Shown piece after piece: positions 38,380-47,069 of a stretch of DNA of 48,323 nt. The DNA is from Micrococcus sp. (GTDB lineage Bacteria > Actinomycetota > Actinomycetes > Actinomycetales > Micrococcaceae), in contig NZ_JAUNHR010000006.1 of the NCBI RefSeq assembly GCF_030523875.1, positions 1 through 48,323 on the forward strand, given 5' to 3'. Numbering within the stretch: position 1 is the first letter of the stretch; each line of letters begins with the position of its first letter. The notes beneath the pieces are model-generated. The model searched no databases and was not told where the DNA came from. It saw only the letters and a list, made by a program, of their open reading frames with translations. The translations under genes were made by a program, and so were the position numbers.

Positions 38380-38428
38380 GGGCTCCACCGTACGCACTCG
38401 GTCGACGGCCGAACCGCCGCGGCACGGC

Positions 38429-38464
38429 GAAGGGCCCGGACGCCAGGAGGCGTCCGGGCCCTTC
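38429..38464 (-). terminator. Perfect 16-bp-stem terminator of the subtilase gene
   Basis: gaagggcccggacgcc (38429-38444) and its exact inverse (38449-38464) enclose agga. It lies ~75 bp downstream of the subtilase stop on the minus strand. Confidence 0.75.
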
Positions 38465-38539
38465 AGCGGTGGAGCGAGCGGGAGCGGCGCTCAGGTCCGG
38501 CCGCCCCGGTCCGAGCCGGACCGGGGCGGGTCGGTCCGA

Positions 38540-41500
38540 TCAGCGGCCGCGGCCCTTGCCCTTGCCGGGCTTCGTCCCGGTGCCGGGCCCATCGGTGCCC
38601 GAGCCGGACGTGCACTTCTTCCACTCCTTGGGGTCGCCGCCGTCACGAGGGTGGACGCACTCGCCGGCTCCCGGCTCCTCAGGCGTCACCGGGGGGACCA
38701 CCGGATCGACGGGCGGGTCGACGGGATCGACGGGCGGGTCCACCGGGTCCACCGGCTCCTCGGGCGTCTTCGCGCCGTTGAGGATCCGGACGGCGGTGGT
38801 GTCCACCACGCGGCCCTCGTGGAGCACGTCCACGTAGCCGTTGTAGGCGGACTCGCCGTCCGTGGTCAGCACCCCCTGGAGGACGTGGGTCTCACCGGAG
38901 GTCACCGTCGCGGCGGACGGGTCGAAGGTGAGGACGCCGGTGTCCTCCTCGGTCGGGAAGGAGACGCGCAGGGTGTAGGGCACCGTCGCCTCCGTGCTGC
39001 CCTTGGCCACCACGTAGATCGTGTGCTCCGGGGCGGAGGAGTAGATCAGGCCGTCGAAGACCTCGGGGCCCGTGCCGCGGGACACGGAGCGCTGCACCGG
39101 GTACGAGGACCAGGAGCTCATGACGTAGATGTCGAGGTCGGCCTCGACGTCGCCGACGGTCTCCGCCTCGATCCGCACCTGCGGGTAGCCGTTGGGGTAC
39201 GGGAAGGGATGGCCGGTCAGGCGGGGGTCGGCGGCGTTGAAGACCGCCTGCTCCGGAGCCTCTCCGGTGCTCTCCTCCACGCGGACCAGGCCGCGGACAC
39301 GGGTCTCGAGGGTGCCGTCCACACCCGAGCGGACCGGCAGGGAAAGCGTCGTGTCGGTGGTGTGGCCCTCGACGGCCTCCGGGGCGTCGGCGACGCCCGG
39401 CTGCGCCACGAGCGGCATGCGCACGGTGGAGCCGTCCGAGCTGGTCCACACGATGTGGGCGGTGGCCCACTCGCCCGGGGTGGCCGCGCCGGCCGCCACG
39501 GTGATCTCCACGTCTTGGGACTGGGCGTCGGCCAGGGTGAACGTGGCCGGGGAGACGGACACGTCCAGGCCGGAGGCGCCCTCGACGCTCGCCGTCCACG
39601 TGCCGCCGCCGTCGACGGCGGTCACGGTGCGGGTCACGGTCTGCGCGCCGAAGAGCTCACCGAGCGCCAGCGAGGGGACGTTCAGGTCCGAGGCGTCGAT
39701 CGGGTTCTCCGAGACCGGGTTGCCGGTGTCCGAGTACACGACACCCTGGCCGGCCAGGAAGTCGTACCAGTCGGCGCGGTCCGAGTCGAAGGTCAGTCCC
39801 GGGTTCATCATGCGGGTCGGGTCGACGAAGCCGGCGCCCTCGGCGAACGGCGAGGTGGCCTCGGCGTGGTCGCGCGCCGTGGTCATCATCGCGGACTTGA
39901 TCTCCATGGGGCTGAAGTCGGGCCGACCCCGCTTCACGAGCGCGGCCAGGCCGGCGATGTGCGGGGAGGACATGGAGGTGCCGGACGAGTAGGCGAAGTC
40001 CTCGCCGCCGCGGTTCGGGGAGTACGCGGCGAGCACGTCCACGCCCGGGGCGGAGATGTCCGGCTTGAGCAGGTCGGACTCCGCCGCCAGCGACGGGCCG
40101 CGCGAGGAGAACGCCGCGACCAGTGGGGTCTGCGTGGTGGAGCCCTCGTTGGTGGGCAGGATGCGGCCGGTGGCGCCCTCGGTGGAGGCGTAGGCCACCA
40201 CCTCCTCGCGCTCGGAGGCCGGCAGGTGGACGGCCGGGATCGCGTGCACGTCGGCGTTCAGGCCCTGGGAGTCGTCCACGTTCACGAGGACCATGCCGGC
40301 GCCGCCGGCGCCCTCGACCACGAACGACTTCTCCGCGCGGCCGCTCTCACCGCGGTCGCAGACCACGAGCTTGCCCTCGGTCTTGACCGGGTCCAGGGTG
40401 TCGGCGATGCACAGGGCCGCCTTGGCCGGGTCCGCGCCCTCAGCGACGAGGTCCCCGGCGTACGCCATGGGGGTCTCCTCCTCGAGCGGACGCATGATCG
40501 AGGCGCCGATGTGGCGCTCGCCGTCGCCGGTGACGAGGGTCTGCTCGTACACGGCGTGGGCCGAGGCGGCGACGGTGGTGATCCACGGGGAGGCGTGCGC
40601 CGTGGTGGAGGGGGTCGGCCCCGAGTTGCCCGAGGACGCCGCCACGAAGACGCCGGCGGAGGCGGCGTTCAGGAAGGCCAGCTCCACGGGGTCCATGACC
40701 TCCGTGCGGGAGCCGGAGATCGAGAAGTTGATGACGTCCACGCCGTCGGCCACGGCCGCGTCGATCGCGGCCACGGTGTCGATGGTCGAGCAGCCGCCCG
40801 AGGTCGGGCCCTCCCAGCAGGCCTTGTAGGCGGCCACGTGGGCGCCCGGCGCCATGCCGGAGATCTCGCCGCGCGCGACGCCGTCGACCGTGGCGGTCAC
40901 GCCGTGGTTGCCGGCGGCGGTGGAGGCGGTGTGGGTGCCGTGTCCGCCCGCGTCGTAGGGGGAGAGGGACTCGTCCTCGGCCAGGCGGGTGGCGCCGAAG
41001 CCGTTGACGAAGTACTTGGCGCCGATCAGCTTGTCGTTGCAGCTGTCCGCCGGGAACGTCTCCGGGTCCGCGGTCTCGCACGAGCCCTGCCAGTCCGCGG
41101 GGGGCGCCTGGTGGCCGGCATCGACGAAGGAGGGGCTGTCCGGGATGATGCCGGAGTCCACGACGCCCACGACGACGCCCTGGCCGATCTCCGCCGGGTC
41201 GCCGTCGGCGCCGACGAGGTCCTCCCAGACGCCGCCCGGGCCGCTCAGGCCCAGGAACTCGGGGGAGGAGACCGTGTCCAGCTGCAGGATCTCGTTGGGG
41301 ACGACGGCGAGGACGTCCGGGTCGGTCGCGAGCGCGGCGGCCTCGCGGCCGGTGAAGGTGCCCGCGAACCCGTTGACGGCCGTGGTGTAGCGGGTGTGCA
41401 CCTTGCTGGCGGGCGCGCCGGCGCGCTTGAGCGCCGCGTTCTGGCCGGCGGCCAGGCGCTGCGCGTACTTCTTCGCGGCCGGGCTGGCGGCGTCCAGCTT

Positions 41501-41788
41501 GGCGAGGCCGCCCGGAGTGGGCTTGGTGGCGGCGTAGCCGGGGAGGCCGCCGTCGTAGGTGGCGACCGGGTCCTGGGCCATCAGCACGATGTACGCGCCG
41601 TCCTGGAAGGAGGCGGGCACGGTGCGCTGGGCGGGGCCGATGAGGTGGCCGACGGCCTGTTCGGTCGCGGAGGGGGCCGCGCCGGGGACGCCGCCGGGCG
41701 CGGCGCCGGCGACGGTGGCGCCGGCGAGGGCCAGCGTGACCGCGGTGGTCACGCCGACGACGCGGCGTCGAGAAGGGCGAGCAGACAT
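38540..41788 (-). CDS. Large secreted S8 subtilase with PA insert and basic C-terminal tail
   Basis: A 1082-residue secreted serine protease. Residues 1-30 form a signal peptide (MSARPSRRR, hydrophobic core, AGA). An I9-type propeptide spans about 55-165 (GAYIVLM...). The catalytic residues are Asp211 (VVVGVVDSG), His283 (GGHGTHTAST), oxyanion Asn388 (ASSGNSGP) and Ser605 (SSGTSMSSPH). A protease-associated insert lies around 440-555 (CIADTLDPVKTEGKLVVCDRG, cited in part), giving a pyrolysin/plant-subtilase layout, followed by Fn3-like C-terminal domains (680-960). A VDPVDPP-type repeat linker leads to ECVHPRDGGDPKEWKKC and a very basic KPGKGKGRGR end, perhaps for wall retention. GAAGGATCC precedes the ATG. 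It is divergent from an HTH regulator. Confidence 0.9.
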   Translation of the reverse strand: MSARPSRRRVVGVTTAVTLALAGATVAGAAPGGVPGAAPSATEQAVGHLIGPAQRTVPASFQDGAYIVLMAQDPVATYDGGLPGYAATKPTPGGLAKLDAASPAAKKYAQRLAAGQNAALKRAGAPASKVHTRYTTAVNGFAGTFTGREAAALATDPDVLAVVPNEILQLDTVSSPEFLGLSGPGGVWEDLVGADGDPAEIGQGVVVGVVDSGIIPDSPSFVDAGHQAPPADWQGSCETADPETFPADSCNDKLIGAKYFVNGFGATRLAEDESLSPYDAGGHGTHTASTAAGNHGVTATVDGVARGEISGMAPGAHVAAYKACWEGPTSGGCSTIDTVAAIDAAVADGVDVINFSISGSRTEVMDPVELAFLNAASAGVFVAASSGNSGPTPSTTAHASPWITTVAASAHAVYEQTLVTGDGERHIGASIMRPLEEETPMAYAGDLVAEGADPAKAALCIADTLDPVKTEGKLVVCDRGESGRAEKSFVVEGAGGAGMVLVNVDDSQGLNADVHAIPAVHLPASEREEVVAYASTEGATGRILPTNEGSTTQTPLVAAFSSRGPSLAAESDLLKPDISAPGVDVLAAYSPNRGGEDFAYSSGTSMSSPHIAGLAALVKRGRPDFSPMEIKSAMMTTARDHAEATSPFAEGAGFVDPTRMMNPGLTFDSDRADWYDFLAGQGVVYSDTGNPVSENPIDASDLNVPSLALGELFGAQTVTRTVTAVDGGGTWTASVEGASGLDVSVSPATFTLADAQSQDVEITVAAGAATPGEWATAHIVWTSSDGSTVRMPLVAQPGVADAPEAVEGHTTDTTLSLPVRSGVDGTLETRVRGLVRVEESTGEAPEQAVFNAADPRLTGHPFPYPNGYPQVRIEAETVGDVEADLDIYVMSSWSSYPVQRSVSRGTGPEVFDGLIYSSAPEHTIYVVAKGSTEATVPYTLRVSFPTEEDTGVLTFDPSAATVTSGETHVLQGVLTTDGESAYNGYVDVLHEGRVVDTTAVRILNGAKTPEEPVDPVDPPVDPVDPPVDPVVPPVTPEEPGAGECVHPRDGGDPKEWKKCTSGSGTDGPGTGTKPGKGKGRGR

Positions 41789-41856
41789 GGGGATCCTTCA
41801 CGGTGGATGCGAGATGACGCCGGGCAGGCGTCCGTGAGAGTCTCAGTCCACCATGG

Positions 41857-41872
41857 TGTGATGCACAGCACA
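41857..41872. promoter_or_regulatory. CRP-like box between subtilase and HTH regulator genes
   Basis: TGTGATGCACAGCACA matches TGTGA-N6-TCACA at 9 of 10. It lies 69 bp upstream of the subtilase start codon and 60 bp upstream of the divergent regulator. A minus-strand -10-like TGGACT (41850-41845) lies just downstream. Confidence 0.45.
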
Positions 41873-41932
41873 TCGGGGCGCTGAGGCGGGCCCCCGCCAT
41901 GACGGAGATGTGCCAGCGGCAGAGGGAGGGGC

Positions 41933-42907
41933 ATGACCGAGTCGGATCAGCGGGATCGGGCGGACCATGCGGAGGCGGCCGCGGCGGAGCCGGACCTGTC
42001 CCTCCTGGGCCTGTCGTCCGCCGACGTCGCCGCGTACCGCCGTCTGCTGGCGAGCGGGCCCGTCGCCGCGGATCCGGAGCGGGGCCCGTGGGAGCGGCTG
42101 GTCGAGGCGGGGCTCGTCTCCGTCCGGGACGGGCGGGCGACGGCGCTGTCCCCCTGGCCGCCCCTGCGGGCGGAGACGCTGCGCCGGCAACGGGCCGTCG
42201 ACGCGCTGCGGCACGCCGCCGAGGCCCTGGGGGCGGAGTACCGGCAACGTCCCGGCGCCGGTGCCGAGTCCCTGCAGGTGCTCGTGGGCGCGGAGGAGGT
42301 GACCCGCGCCGCGGTGCGTCTGGCCGGGGACGCCGTGGCCGTGATCCGGGGGTTCGACCGGGGCCCGTACTTCGCCCCCGGGCCGCTGCCCGGTCAGGCC
42401 CAGCCCGCATCCGCGCGGCGGGGGGTGCGCTGGCGCGTGGTCTACGAGAGCCGTTCCCTGCAGGGGACCGACGGGGGGCGGGAGGACCTCGCCGGCCCCG
42501 GGGAGGAGGCCCGTGTGCTCCCGCGGCTGCCGTTCAAGATGCTCGTGGCGGACGAGTCGGCCGCCCTCGTGGCGCTGCCCGCGGAGGACGGTCCTCCCGA
42601 GGCCCTCTCGGAGACGGGGGAGGGTCTGCTGGTGCGGGGGTCGCTCCTGCTGGGGGCGCTGATCCGGCTCTTCGAGCAGCAGTGGGACCAGGCCGCCCCC
42701 GTGGCCGCCCCGGGGCAGGGGCCCGAGCACGAGGACCGGCGGCTGCTGACGCTCCTGGCCGCGGGGCTCACCGACGAGGCGCTGGCCCGGCAGCTGGGGG
42801 TGTCCACGCGCACCGTGCAGCGGCGCCTGGCGGAGCTGTCCCGCCGGGCGGGGGCAGAGAGCCGCTTCCAGCTGGGCGCGGAGGCGGTGCGCCGCGGCTG
42901 GGTGTGA
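41933..42907 (+). CDS. LuxR-type HTH transcriptional regulator (TrmB-like architecture)
   Basis: A 324-residue protein. The N-terminal part (LSLLGLSSADVAAYRRLLASGPV, cited in part) resembles TrmB-like winged-helix regions of actinobacterial LuxR regulators. The middle contains a PLD-like sensor-type segment (LPFKMLVADESAALVALPAED). The C-terminal LuxR HTH is RRLLTLLAAGLTDEALARQLGVSTRTVQRRLAELSRRAGAESRFQLG. A gagggg ribosome site precedes the ATG. Divergence from the secreted subtilase makes that gene the obvious candidate target. Confidence 0.8.
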   Translation: MTESDQRDRADHAEAAAAEPDLSLLGLSSADVAAYRRLLASGPVAADPERGPWERLVEAGLVSVRDGRATALSPWPPLRAETLRRQRAVDALRHAAEALGAEYRQRPGAGAESLQVLVGAEEVTRAAVRLAGDAVAVIRGFDRGPYFAPGPLPGQAQPASARRGVRWRVVYESRSLQGTDGGREDLAGPGEEARVLPRLPFKMLVADESAALVALPAEDGPPEALSETGEGLLVRGSLLLGALIRLFEQQWDQAAPVAAPGQGPEHEDRRLLTLLAAGLTDEALARQLGVSTRTVQRRLAELSRRAGAESRFQLGAEAVRRGWV

Positions 42908-42923
42908 CGCCGCCCCGGCGCCG

Positions 42924-43802
42924 TCAGCCGTAGACCTCGCGGAAGTTCTCGAGGATCCGCGGCGGGATCGGGGCCTCCCGGCTCCGGATGGCCGCGAACA
43001 TGTCCCCGGCCTCGTCCTCGGAGAAGTAGCCGTGGTGCGAGTAGATGGCCAGCCGCTCGAGCAGGCCGTCCTGGTCCAGCTCGGGGTGGAACTGGGTGGC
43101 GTAGAGGTGCTCGCCCACGCGGAACATCTGCACGGGGCACGCCTGCCCGCTCGCCAGGAGCACGGCGCCCGGGGGCAGCTCCCGGATGGCCTCCTTGTGG
43201 CCCACGTACGCGGTGAACTCGTCGGGCATCCCGGCCAGCAGCGGGTCCTCGGCACCGTCCTCCGTGAGGGTCACGGGGATGGGCCCGGGCAGTTCCCGGT
43301 GGGTGGTGTCCACGACGCCGCCCGCCGCCCGCCCCAGCGTGCCCACGCCGTAGCAGCAGCCCAGGAACGGGGTCTGCCGCTCGATCACGAGCGCCATCAG
43401 CCGTCCCAGCTCCGCCTCCACGGCGCGCTGCAGGTCCGACTTCGACTCCTCCGGGTCCGACCCCGTGAACGGGCTGCCGGGCAGGATCACCCCGGCCACG
43501 CCGTCCAGCTCCGCCGCCCAGTCCACGACGCCGGCCGCCGCCTGCGCCTCGGCGTCGCCGCCGGCGTCCGCTCCGGCCAGGGCCGCGGCGCCGTCCGTGC
43601 CGTCCGTGACGGCCCGGTCCGTGCCTGCCTCGGCCACGCGGCGGTCCAGGCGCATCACCCGCAGCCGGTCCTCGGGGTAGCCGCCGAGGCGGCGGACGGA
43701 CTCGACCTCGGCCGTGGCGGCGTCGTCCTCGGGCCGCGTCTGGACGAGGAGGAAGGGGCGCGCGGCGTCGTCGCCGGGGCGGGCGGGGTCGGTGCTGGTC
43801 AT
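42924..43802 (-). CDS. Class I glutamine amidotransferase-like protein
   Basis: A 292-residue protein. VILPGSPFTGSD, the nucleophile elbow TPFLGCCYGVGTLGRAAGG (Cys in GCCYG) and the His-x-Glu of the triad in YATQFHPELD match the GMP-synthase-type GATase1 fold, but there is no synthetase domain, as in stand-alone YfeJ/GuaA-like hydrolases. An Ala/Gly/Asp-rich insertion (AALAGADAGGDAEAQAA) near residue 80 is unusual. ATG 43802 lies 6 nt after TACTCT with no ribosome site, suggesting a leaderless mRNA. Confidence 0.83.
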   Translation of the reverse strand: MTSTDPARPGDDAARPFLLVQTRPEDDAATAEVESVRRLGGYPEDRLRVMRLDRRVAEAGTDRAVTDGTDGAAALAGADAGGDAEAQAAAGVVDWAAELDGVAGVILPGSPFTGSDPEESKSDLQRAVEAELGRLMALVIERQTPFLGCCYGVGTLGRAAGGVVDTTHRELPGPIPVTLTEDGAEDPLLAGMPDEFTAYVGHKEAIRELPPGAVLLASGQACPVQMFRVGEHLYATQFHPELDQDGLLERLAIYSHHGYFSEDEAGDMFAAIRSREAPIPPRILENFREVYG

Positions 43803-43882
43803 CGCGTCAGAGTAGAGCCTGGCGAGACGTGGATCACCGTCCGCGGCTCCGCGTGTCGCGGGGGCCACCCGCACATCGACGA

Positions 43883-43945
43883 ACTGGTGAGGACACGCCC
43901 TCATCTGAGTCCGCAACGCGCCCATGAGGGTGTGTCCTCACCAGT
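43883..43945. repeat. Inverted repeat, copy A of a shared stem family
   Basis: actggtgaggacacgccctc plus at (43883-43904) pairs with 43924-43945, one G-U on plus RNA. The stem is almost identical to the one at 45074-45134, whereas the loops differ. Together they bracket the DUF559-type gene. Confidence 0.8.
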
Positions 43946-44001
43946 AAGCGTGGCAGCGCGGGACGGGGCGGGGGCAGGACAGGGGGCGCGGGGTGGTGGG
44001 G

Positions 44002-44964
44002 TCAGGCGGATGCCGCGATGCGGGCCCGGAGGATCGGCAGCACATTCCGTAGGCCGTCCCGCAAGTCGCGGGCCGTCACCTTCACCACGAGCCACCCGTG
44101 CAGCTCGCACCAGCGGTCCCGCTCGACGTCCCTCTCCTGCTGTCGGACGGACCGATGGCGGGCGCCCTCATACTGGATGACGACCCGCCACCGTGGGTAG
44201 GCGAGATCCACGGTCGGACCGGCCACGCCGTCGTCGTCGGTGAGGACCGCCGCGACCTCCGGCACGGGCAGGCCCGCGTCCAGGAGGGCGAGTCGCGTGC
44301 GGGTCTCCTGTGGCGAGCCCACGCCCTCCCGCATCAGCGCGGCGACCTCGCGGGCCCGCCGCACCCCACGGAACCGCCCCATCTCCTCGAGCACCGCCGT
44401 CAGGTCCCGGGTCCCCACGCGCACCTCGCCGAGGCCGAAGCCCTCCACCCACTCCTGCGGCATCAGCGCGTCCGCGATCACCACGAGGTCGTCGAACGTC
44501 AGCCCCGATGACGGCGCGCACAGGTCCCACAGGGTCCGGATGGGCGACGTGCAGCGCAGCCCGCGCCGGATGACGAGGTGCCGGCGGTCCACCGCGCGCC
44601 GGCGCGTGCAGACCCCTGGGCGGTCGATCCGGTGGGCCCGGGCGACGGTGAGATGCAGGCGGCCGTCCGTCTCCGCCCACGCGGGCAGGGGCAGGCCGTG
44701 CACCTGGGCGGCGGAGAGATCGGAGACCACCGCGTCCAGCCGATCCCGGAGCAGGGTGGCCGCCACCTCCGCGTCCCACGGCACGCTCGTCCGCCGGGGC
44801 GGCGCGGACCCGTCGCTCGGGTGGTGGCGGAACAGCCCGCGTCCCAGCCGCTCGACGTCCGCGGCGCGCACGCGGTAGCGGGAGACGCCGACGTCGTCGA
44901 GCTCGTCGAAGGTGAAGACGGCGCCGTGCAGAGGGGGTGGCAGCGGAAGGGGCGGTCTGGCCAT
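44002..44964 (-). CDS. AbiEi-like/DUF559-type protein with Vsr-like nuclease fold
   Basis: A 320-residue protein. The N-terminus has a winged-helix-like region (FTFDELDDVGVSRYRVRAADVERLGRGLF) and an AbiEi-type domain (AVVSDLSAAQVHGLPLPAW and CTSPIRTLWDLC). The C-terminus is PD-(D/E)XK/Vsr-like: VDLAYPRWRVVIQYEGARHRS then RDRWCELHGWLVVKVTARDL. Such proteins are common in actinobacteria; activity is unproven. ATG 44964 was chosen because AAGGTGG precedes it; an upstream GTG at 45042 would add 26 residues. It is flanked on both sides by near-identical inverted repeats, which suggests acquisition or excision as a unit. Confidence 0.7.
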   Translation of the reverse strand: MARPPLPLPPPLHGAVFTFDELDDVGVSRYRVRAADVERLGRGLFRHHPSDGSAPPRRTSVPWDAEVAATLLRDRLDAVVSDLSAAQVHGLPLPAWAETDGRLHLTVARAHRIDRPGVCTRRRAVDRRHLVIRRGLRCTSPIRTLWDLCAPSSGLTFDDLVVIADALMPQEWVEGFGLGEVRVGTRDLTAVLEEMGRFRGVRRAREVAALMREGVGSPQETRTRLALLDAGLPVPEVAAVLTDDDGVAGPTVDLAYPRWRVVIQYEGARHRSVRQQERDVERDRWCELHGWLVVKVTARDLRDGLRNVLPILRARIAASA

Positions 44965-45073
44965 AGGGCCACCTTGCTCCCGAGGGAGGCGCGCCCGCTC
45001 GGCACCCGTCGGTGCTGTGGACAACCCAGCCCCGGGGGTCACCGGCCCAGGGTCGCCTCCCGCCTCGGCGTTG

Positions 45074-45134
45074 CTGGTGAGGACACACCCTCATGGGGCC
45101 CTCACGAGGCCGGAATAGGGTGTGTCCTCACCAG
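45074..45134. repeat. Inverted repeat, copy B of a shared stem family
   Basis: ctggtgaggacacaccct (45074-45091) pairs perfectly with 45117-45134. The stem is the same as in copy A (43883-43945); the loop is unrelated. Confidence 0.8.
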
Positions 45135-45187
45135 TTCACGCCGGGGTCGGCTGTCGACGGAGCCGAGGGAGGCGAGGCCTCCTCGCC

Positions 45188-46087
45188 TCACGCCCCGCGG
45201 GCGGCCTTCGCCTCGAGCTCCCGGGCCAGGGTGCGCAGCGTCCCCAGCTCGCGCGCGATCCGCGAGTCCAGGTCCGCCTCGGAGAGGGTCTGGGAGCCGC
45301 CGCGGCCGCGCAGGTACAGCAGCTGCGCGAAGCGGGCGCGGCGCCAGCGGTACTCGGCCTCCTGGTCGTGCGACTGCAGGGCCTTGGAGACCTCCCGCTC
45401 GTAGAGCTGCGGGGCGTCCAGCTGGCGCTGGCGCACCTCGAGCACGCGGGCGGCGCGGCCGGGTTCGGAGGGGACCTCGTCGGCCTCCTTGAGCCGGGCG
45501 CCCAGGTTCGCGGCCGTGATGTGGTCGCCCTCCTCGCGCAGGATGAGCGAGGCCAGTCCGAGCGCCGCCTGGATGGACTTCCAGCGGCCCACGGCCCCGT
45601 CCCACGGCAGGTTCGTCAGCAGCCCCAGCGTCGAGAGCGTGCCCTCGGTGTCCTCGTGCAGCAGGTACATCCGCTCGGCCATGCCGAACAGGTCCTCCAG
45701 CTGGGACCCGGAGCGCAGGTTCAGCCCGTGGGACAGGCGCGCGGCGGTGGCGGTCAGCTCGACGTCGTCGAGGTGGCGCCGGCCCACGGCCACCACGCGG
45801 GACTCGGGCGAGCCGGCGTCCACGGGGGAGAAGGAGGTGTCCGCCGCGGCCTTGACCTCCTCGGGGCGGTCCGTGCGCACGCGGATCACGGAGCCGTGGG
45901 CGATCCTCACCTCGCGCCCGCCCTGCAGCGTCGCGATCACGAGGGCGGGCGTGCCGAAGTCGTCCCGCACCACCCGCGTGGAGGCCACGGGCGGGGCGGG
46001 GTCGCCGCGGCGCGTGAGGAAGGAGTCGCCCGGCTGCACGTCCTGGGCCTTGAGGTGGCGGAGGTACCCGCCCGCGATCGGTGCCAT
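45188..46087 (-). CDS. Uncharacterised actinobacterial protein
   Basis: A 299-residue protein I cannot assign. The N-terminal third is strand-rich, with GGYLRHLKAQDVQPGDSFLTRRGD and VRIAHGSVIRVRTDRPEEV. The rest is a helical, charged region (SQLEDLFGMAERMYLLHEDTEG, then ARLKEADEVPSEPGRAARVLEVRQRQLD). There is no signal peptide or membrane segment. It starts one nucleotide after the Nudix-fold gene stop, so the two are translated together; a functional link to nucleotide or tRNA/rRNA metabolism is unproven. Confidence 0.5.
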   Translation of the reverse strand: MAPIAGGYLRHLKAQDVQPGDSFLTRRGDPAPPVASTRVVRDDFGTPALVIATLQGGREVRIAHGSVIRVRTDRPEEVKAAADTSFSPVDAGSPESRVVAVGRRHLDDVELTATAARLSHGLNLRSGSQLEDLFGMAERMYLLHEDTEGTLSTLGLLTNLPWDGAVGRWKSIQAALGLASLILREEGDHITAANLGARLKEADEVPSEPGRAARVLEVRQRQLDAPQLYEREVSKALQSHDQEAEYRWRRARFAQLLYLRGRGGSQTLSEADLDSRIARELGTLRTLARELEAKAARGA

Positions 46088-46088
46088 G

Positions 46089-46628
46089 TCAGCGTCCCCA
46101 TCCCACGTGGGCCAGGGCCTGGCGCACCAGGTTCCCGCGGCCTCCGATGAACTCCGCCTGGACGTCCTCGCCCAGGGCCTCCTCCGGCGTCAGCCACGTC
46201 AGCTCGAGCGCGTCCTGACGCGGGCTGCACTCGCCCGTCACCGGCATCACGTACACGAGGGACACGGCGTGCTGCCGGTCGTCCGTCAGCCCGGTCTCCG
46301 AGGGGGCCGGGAAGTACTCCGCCACCGCGCACGGCACGATCGACGGCGGCAGCTGCGGGAACGCCAGCGGGCCGAGGTCCTTCTCGAGGTGGCGCATCAG
46401 CGCCGCCCGGATGGTCTCCCGGTACATCACCCGCCCGGACACGAACGTGCGCTGGAACTGCCCCGTCTCGTCCGCCACGTACAGCAGACCGATCTCGGAG
46501 ACGTAGCCCAGGGCGTCGAGCCGCACCGGGATCGCCTCCACGTAGACCATGGGCAGCCGCCGGCGGGCCTCGTAGAGGTCCTCCTCGGACAGCCATCCCG
46601 GGTTGGGGTCGGGGGTGCGCACGCTCAT
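46089..46628 (-). CDS. DUF4916/Nudix-fold protein with degenerate Nudix box
   Basis: A 179-residue protein with the Nudix core order. The N-terminal strand region is VYVEAIPVRLDALGYVSEIGLLYVAD; the box is SGRVMYRETIRAALMRHLEKDLGP; the C-terminus has the typical acidic ELTWLTPEEAL. The canonical box is G-x5-E-x7-R-E-U-x-E-E-x-G-U. Here the G, the first E, the R and the last G are kept, but the metal-binding EE is replaced by KD and the E after R is His, so hydrolase activity is doubtful. ATG 46628 lies 7 nt after TAGAAC (weak leaderless signal). Cotranscribed with the unknown gene at 45188-46087. Confidence 0.72.
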   Translation of the reverse strand: MSVRTPDPNPGWLSEEDLYEARRRLPMVYVEAIPVRLDALGYVSEIGLLYVADETGQFQRTFVSGRVMYRETIRAALMRHLEKDLGPLAFPQLPPSIVPCAVAEYFPAPSETGLTDDRQHAVSLVYVMPVTGECSPRQDALELTWLTPEEALGEDVQAEFIGGRGNLVRQALAHVGWGR

Positions 46629-46738
46629 GCCCTCTGTTCTACCGGAGAAACCCTCCCGGGGCACGTCCGGTGCGCGCCGCTCCGCTCACCGCGCACCGCC
46701 GCCCATGACGACGGCGCACCCCGCCTACCCTGGAGCCC

Positions 46739-47056
46739 ATGCCCTCCTTCCGCGCGCGCCTGCAGATCGGCGACGTCCTCCCGGGCCACCGCCCGGAGGA
46801 CGTCATGGACACGGCCGAGGCCGCCGTCGGGGCCACGCACGAGGTCGCGGCGAAGGACGTGGAGGTCGTCGGGCGCGTGCCGCGCATCGTGCTGCGCTTC
46901 ACCGTCCCGGCTTCGCACCGCCGGGCCGAGGACGAGGAGGCCGCCGCGGTGGGGGCGCGCATGGCGGAGGCGGTGGGCGGCGTCGCCACCACCGGGCGCC
47001 TCGACGTGCTGCGGCGCGAGGGCGGGCGCTGGCTGCCGGTGCCGGCCGCCCGCTGA
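46739..47056 (+). CDS. Small uncharacterised soluble protein
   Basis: A 105-residue protein: MPSFRARLQIGDVLPGHRPEDVMDTAEAAV, then VGRVPRIVLRFTVPASHRRAEDEEAAAVGARMAEA and a final strand. The strand-helix-strand-helix order recalls a small alpha/beta (ferredoxin-like) domain, but I recognise no family. ATG 46739 lies 7 nt after TACCCT (46726-46731). This placement, the codon bias and the compact single-domain size argue that it is real. It is divergent from the Nudix-fold gene. Confidence 0.6.
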   Translation: MPSFRARLQIGDVLPGHRPEDVMDTAEAAVGATHEVAAKDVEVVGRVPRIVLRFTVPASHRRAEDEEAAAVGARMAEAVGGVATTGRLDVLRREGGRWLPVPAAR

Positions 47057-47069
47057 CCGCGGGCCCGGC

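Noticed and set aside
38694..38765. Short repeated DNA that might be a CRISPR-like or VNTR array.
   Set aside because: It encodes the Val-Asp-Pro linker of the subtilase in frame; there is no repeat-spacer regularity.
38369..41884. A long plus-strand open frame opposite the subtilase gene.
   Set aside because: Catalytic motifs, signal peptide and codon bias all belong to the minus strand; the plus-strand translation is Gly/Arg/Val-rich without motifs.
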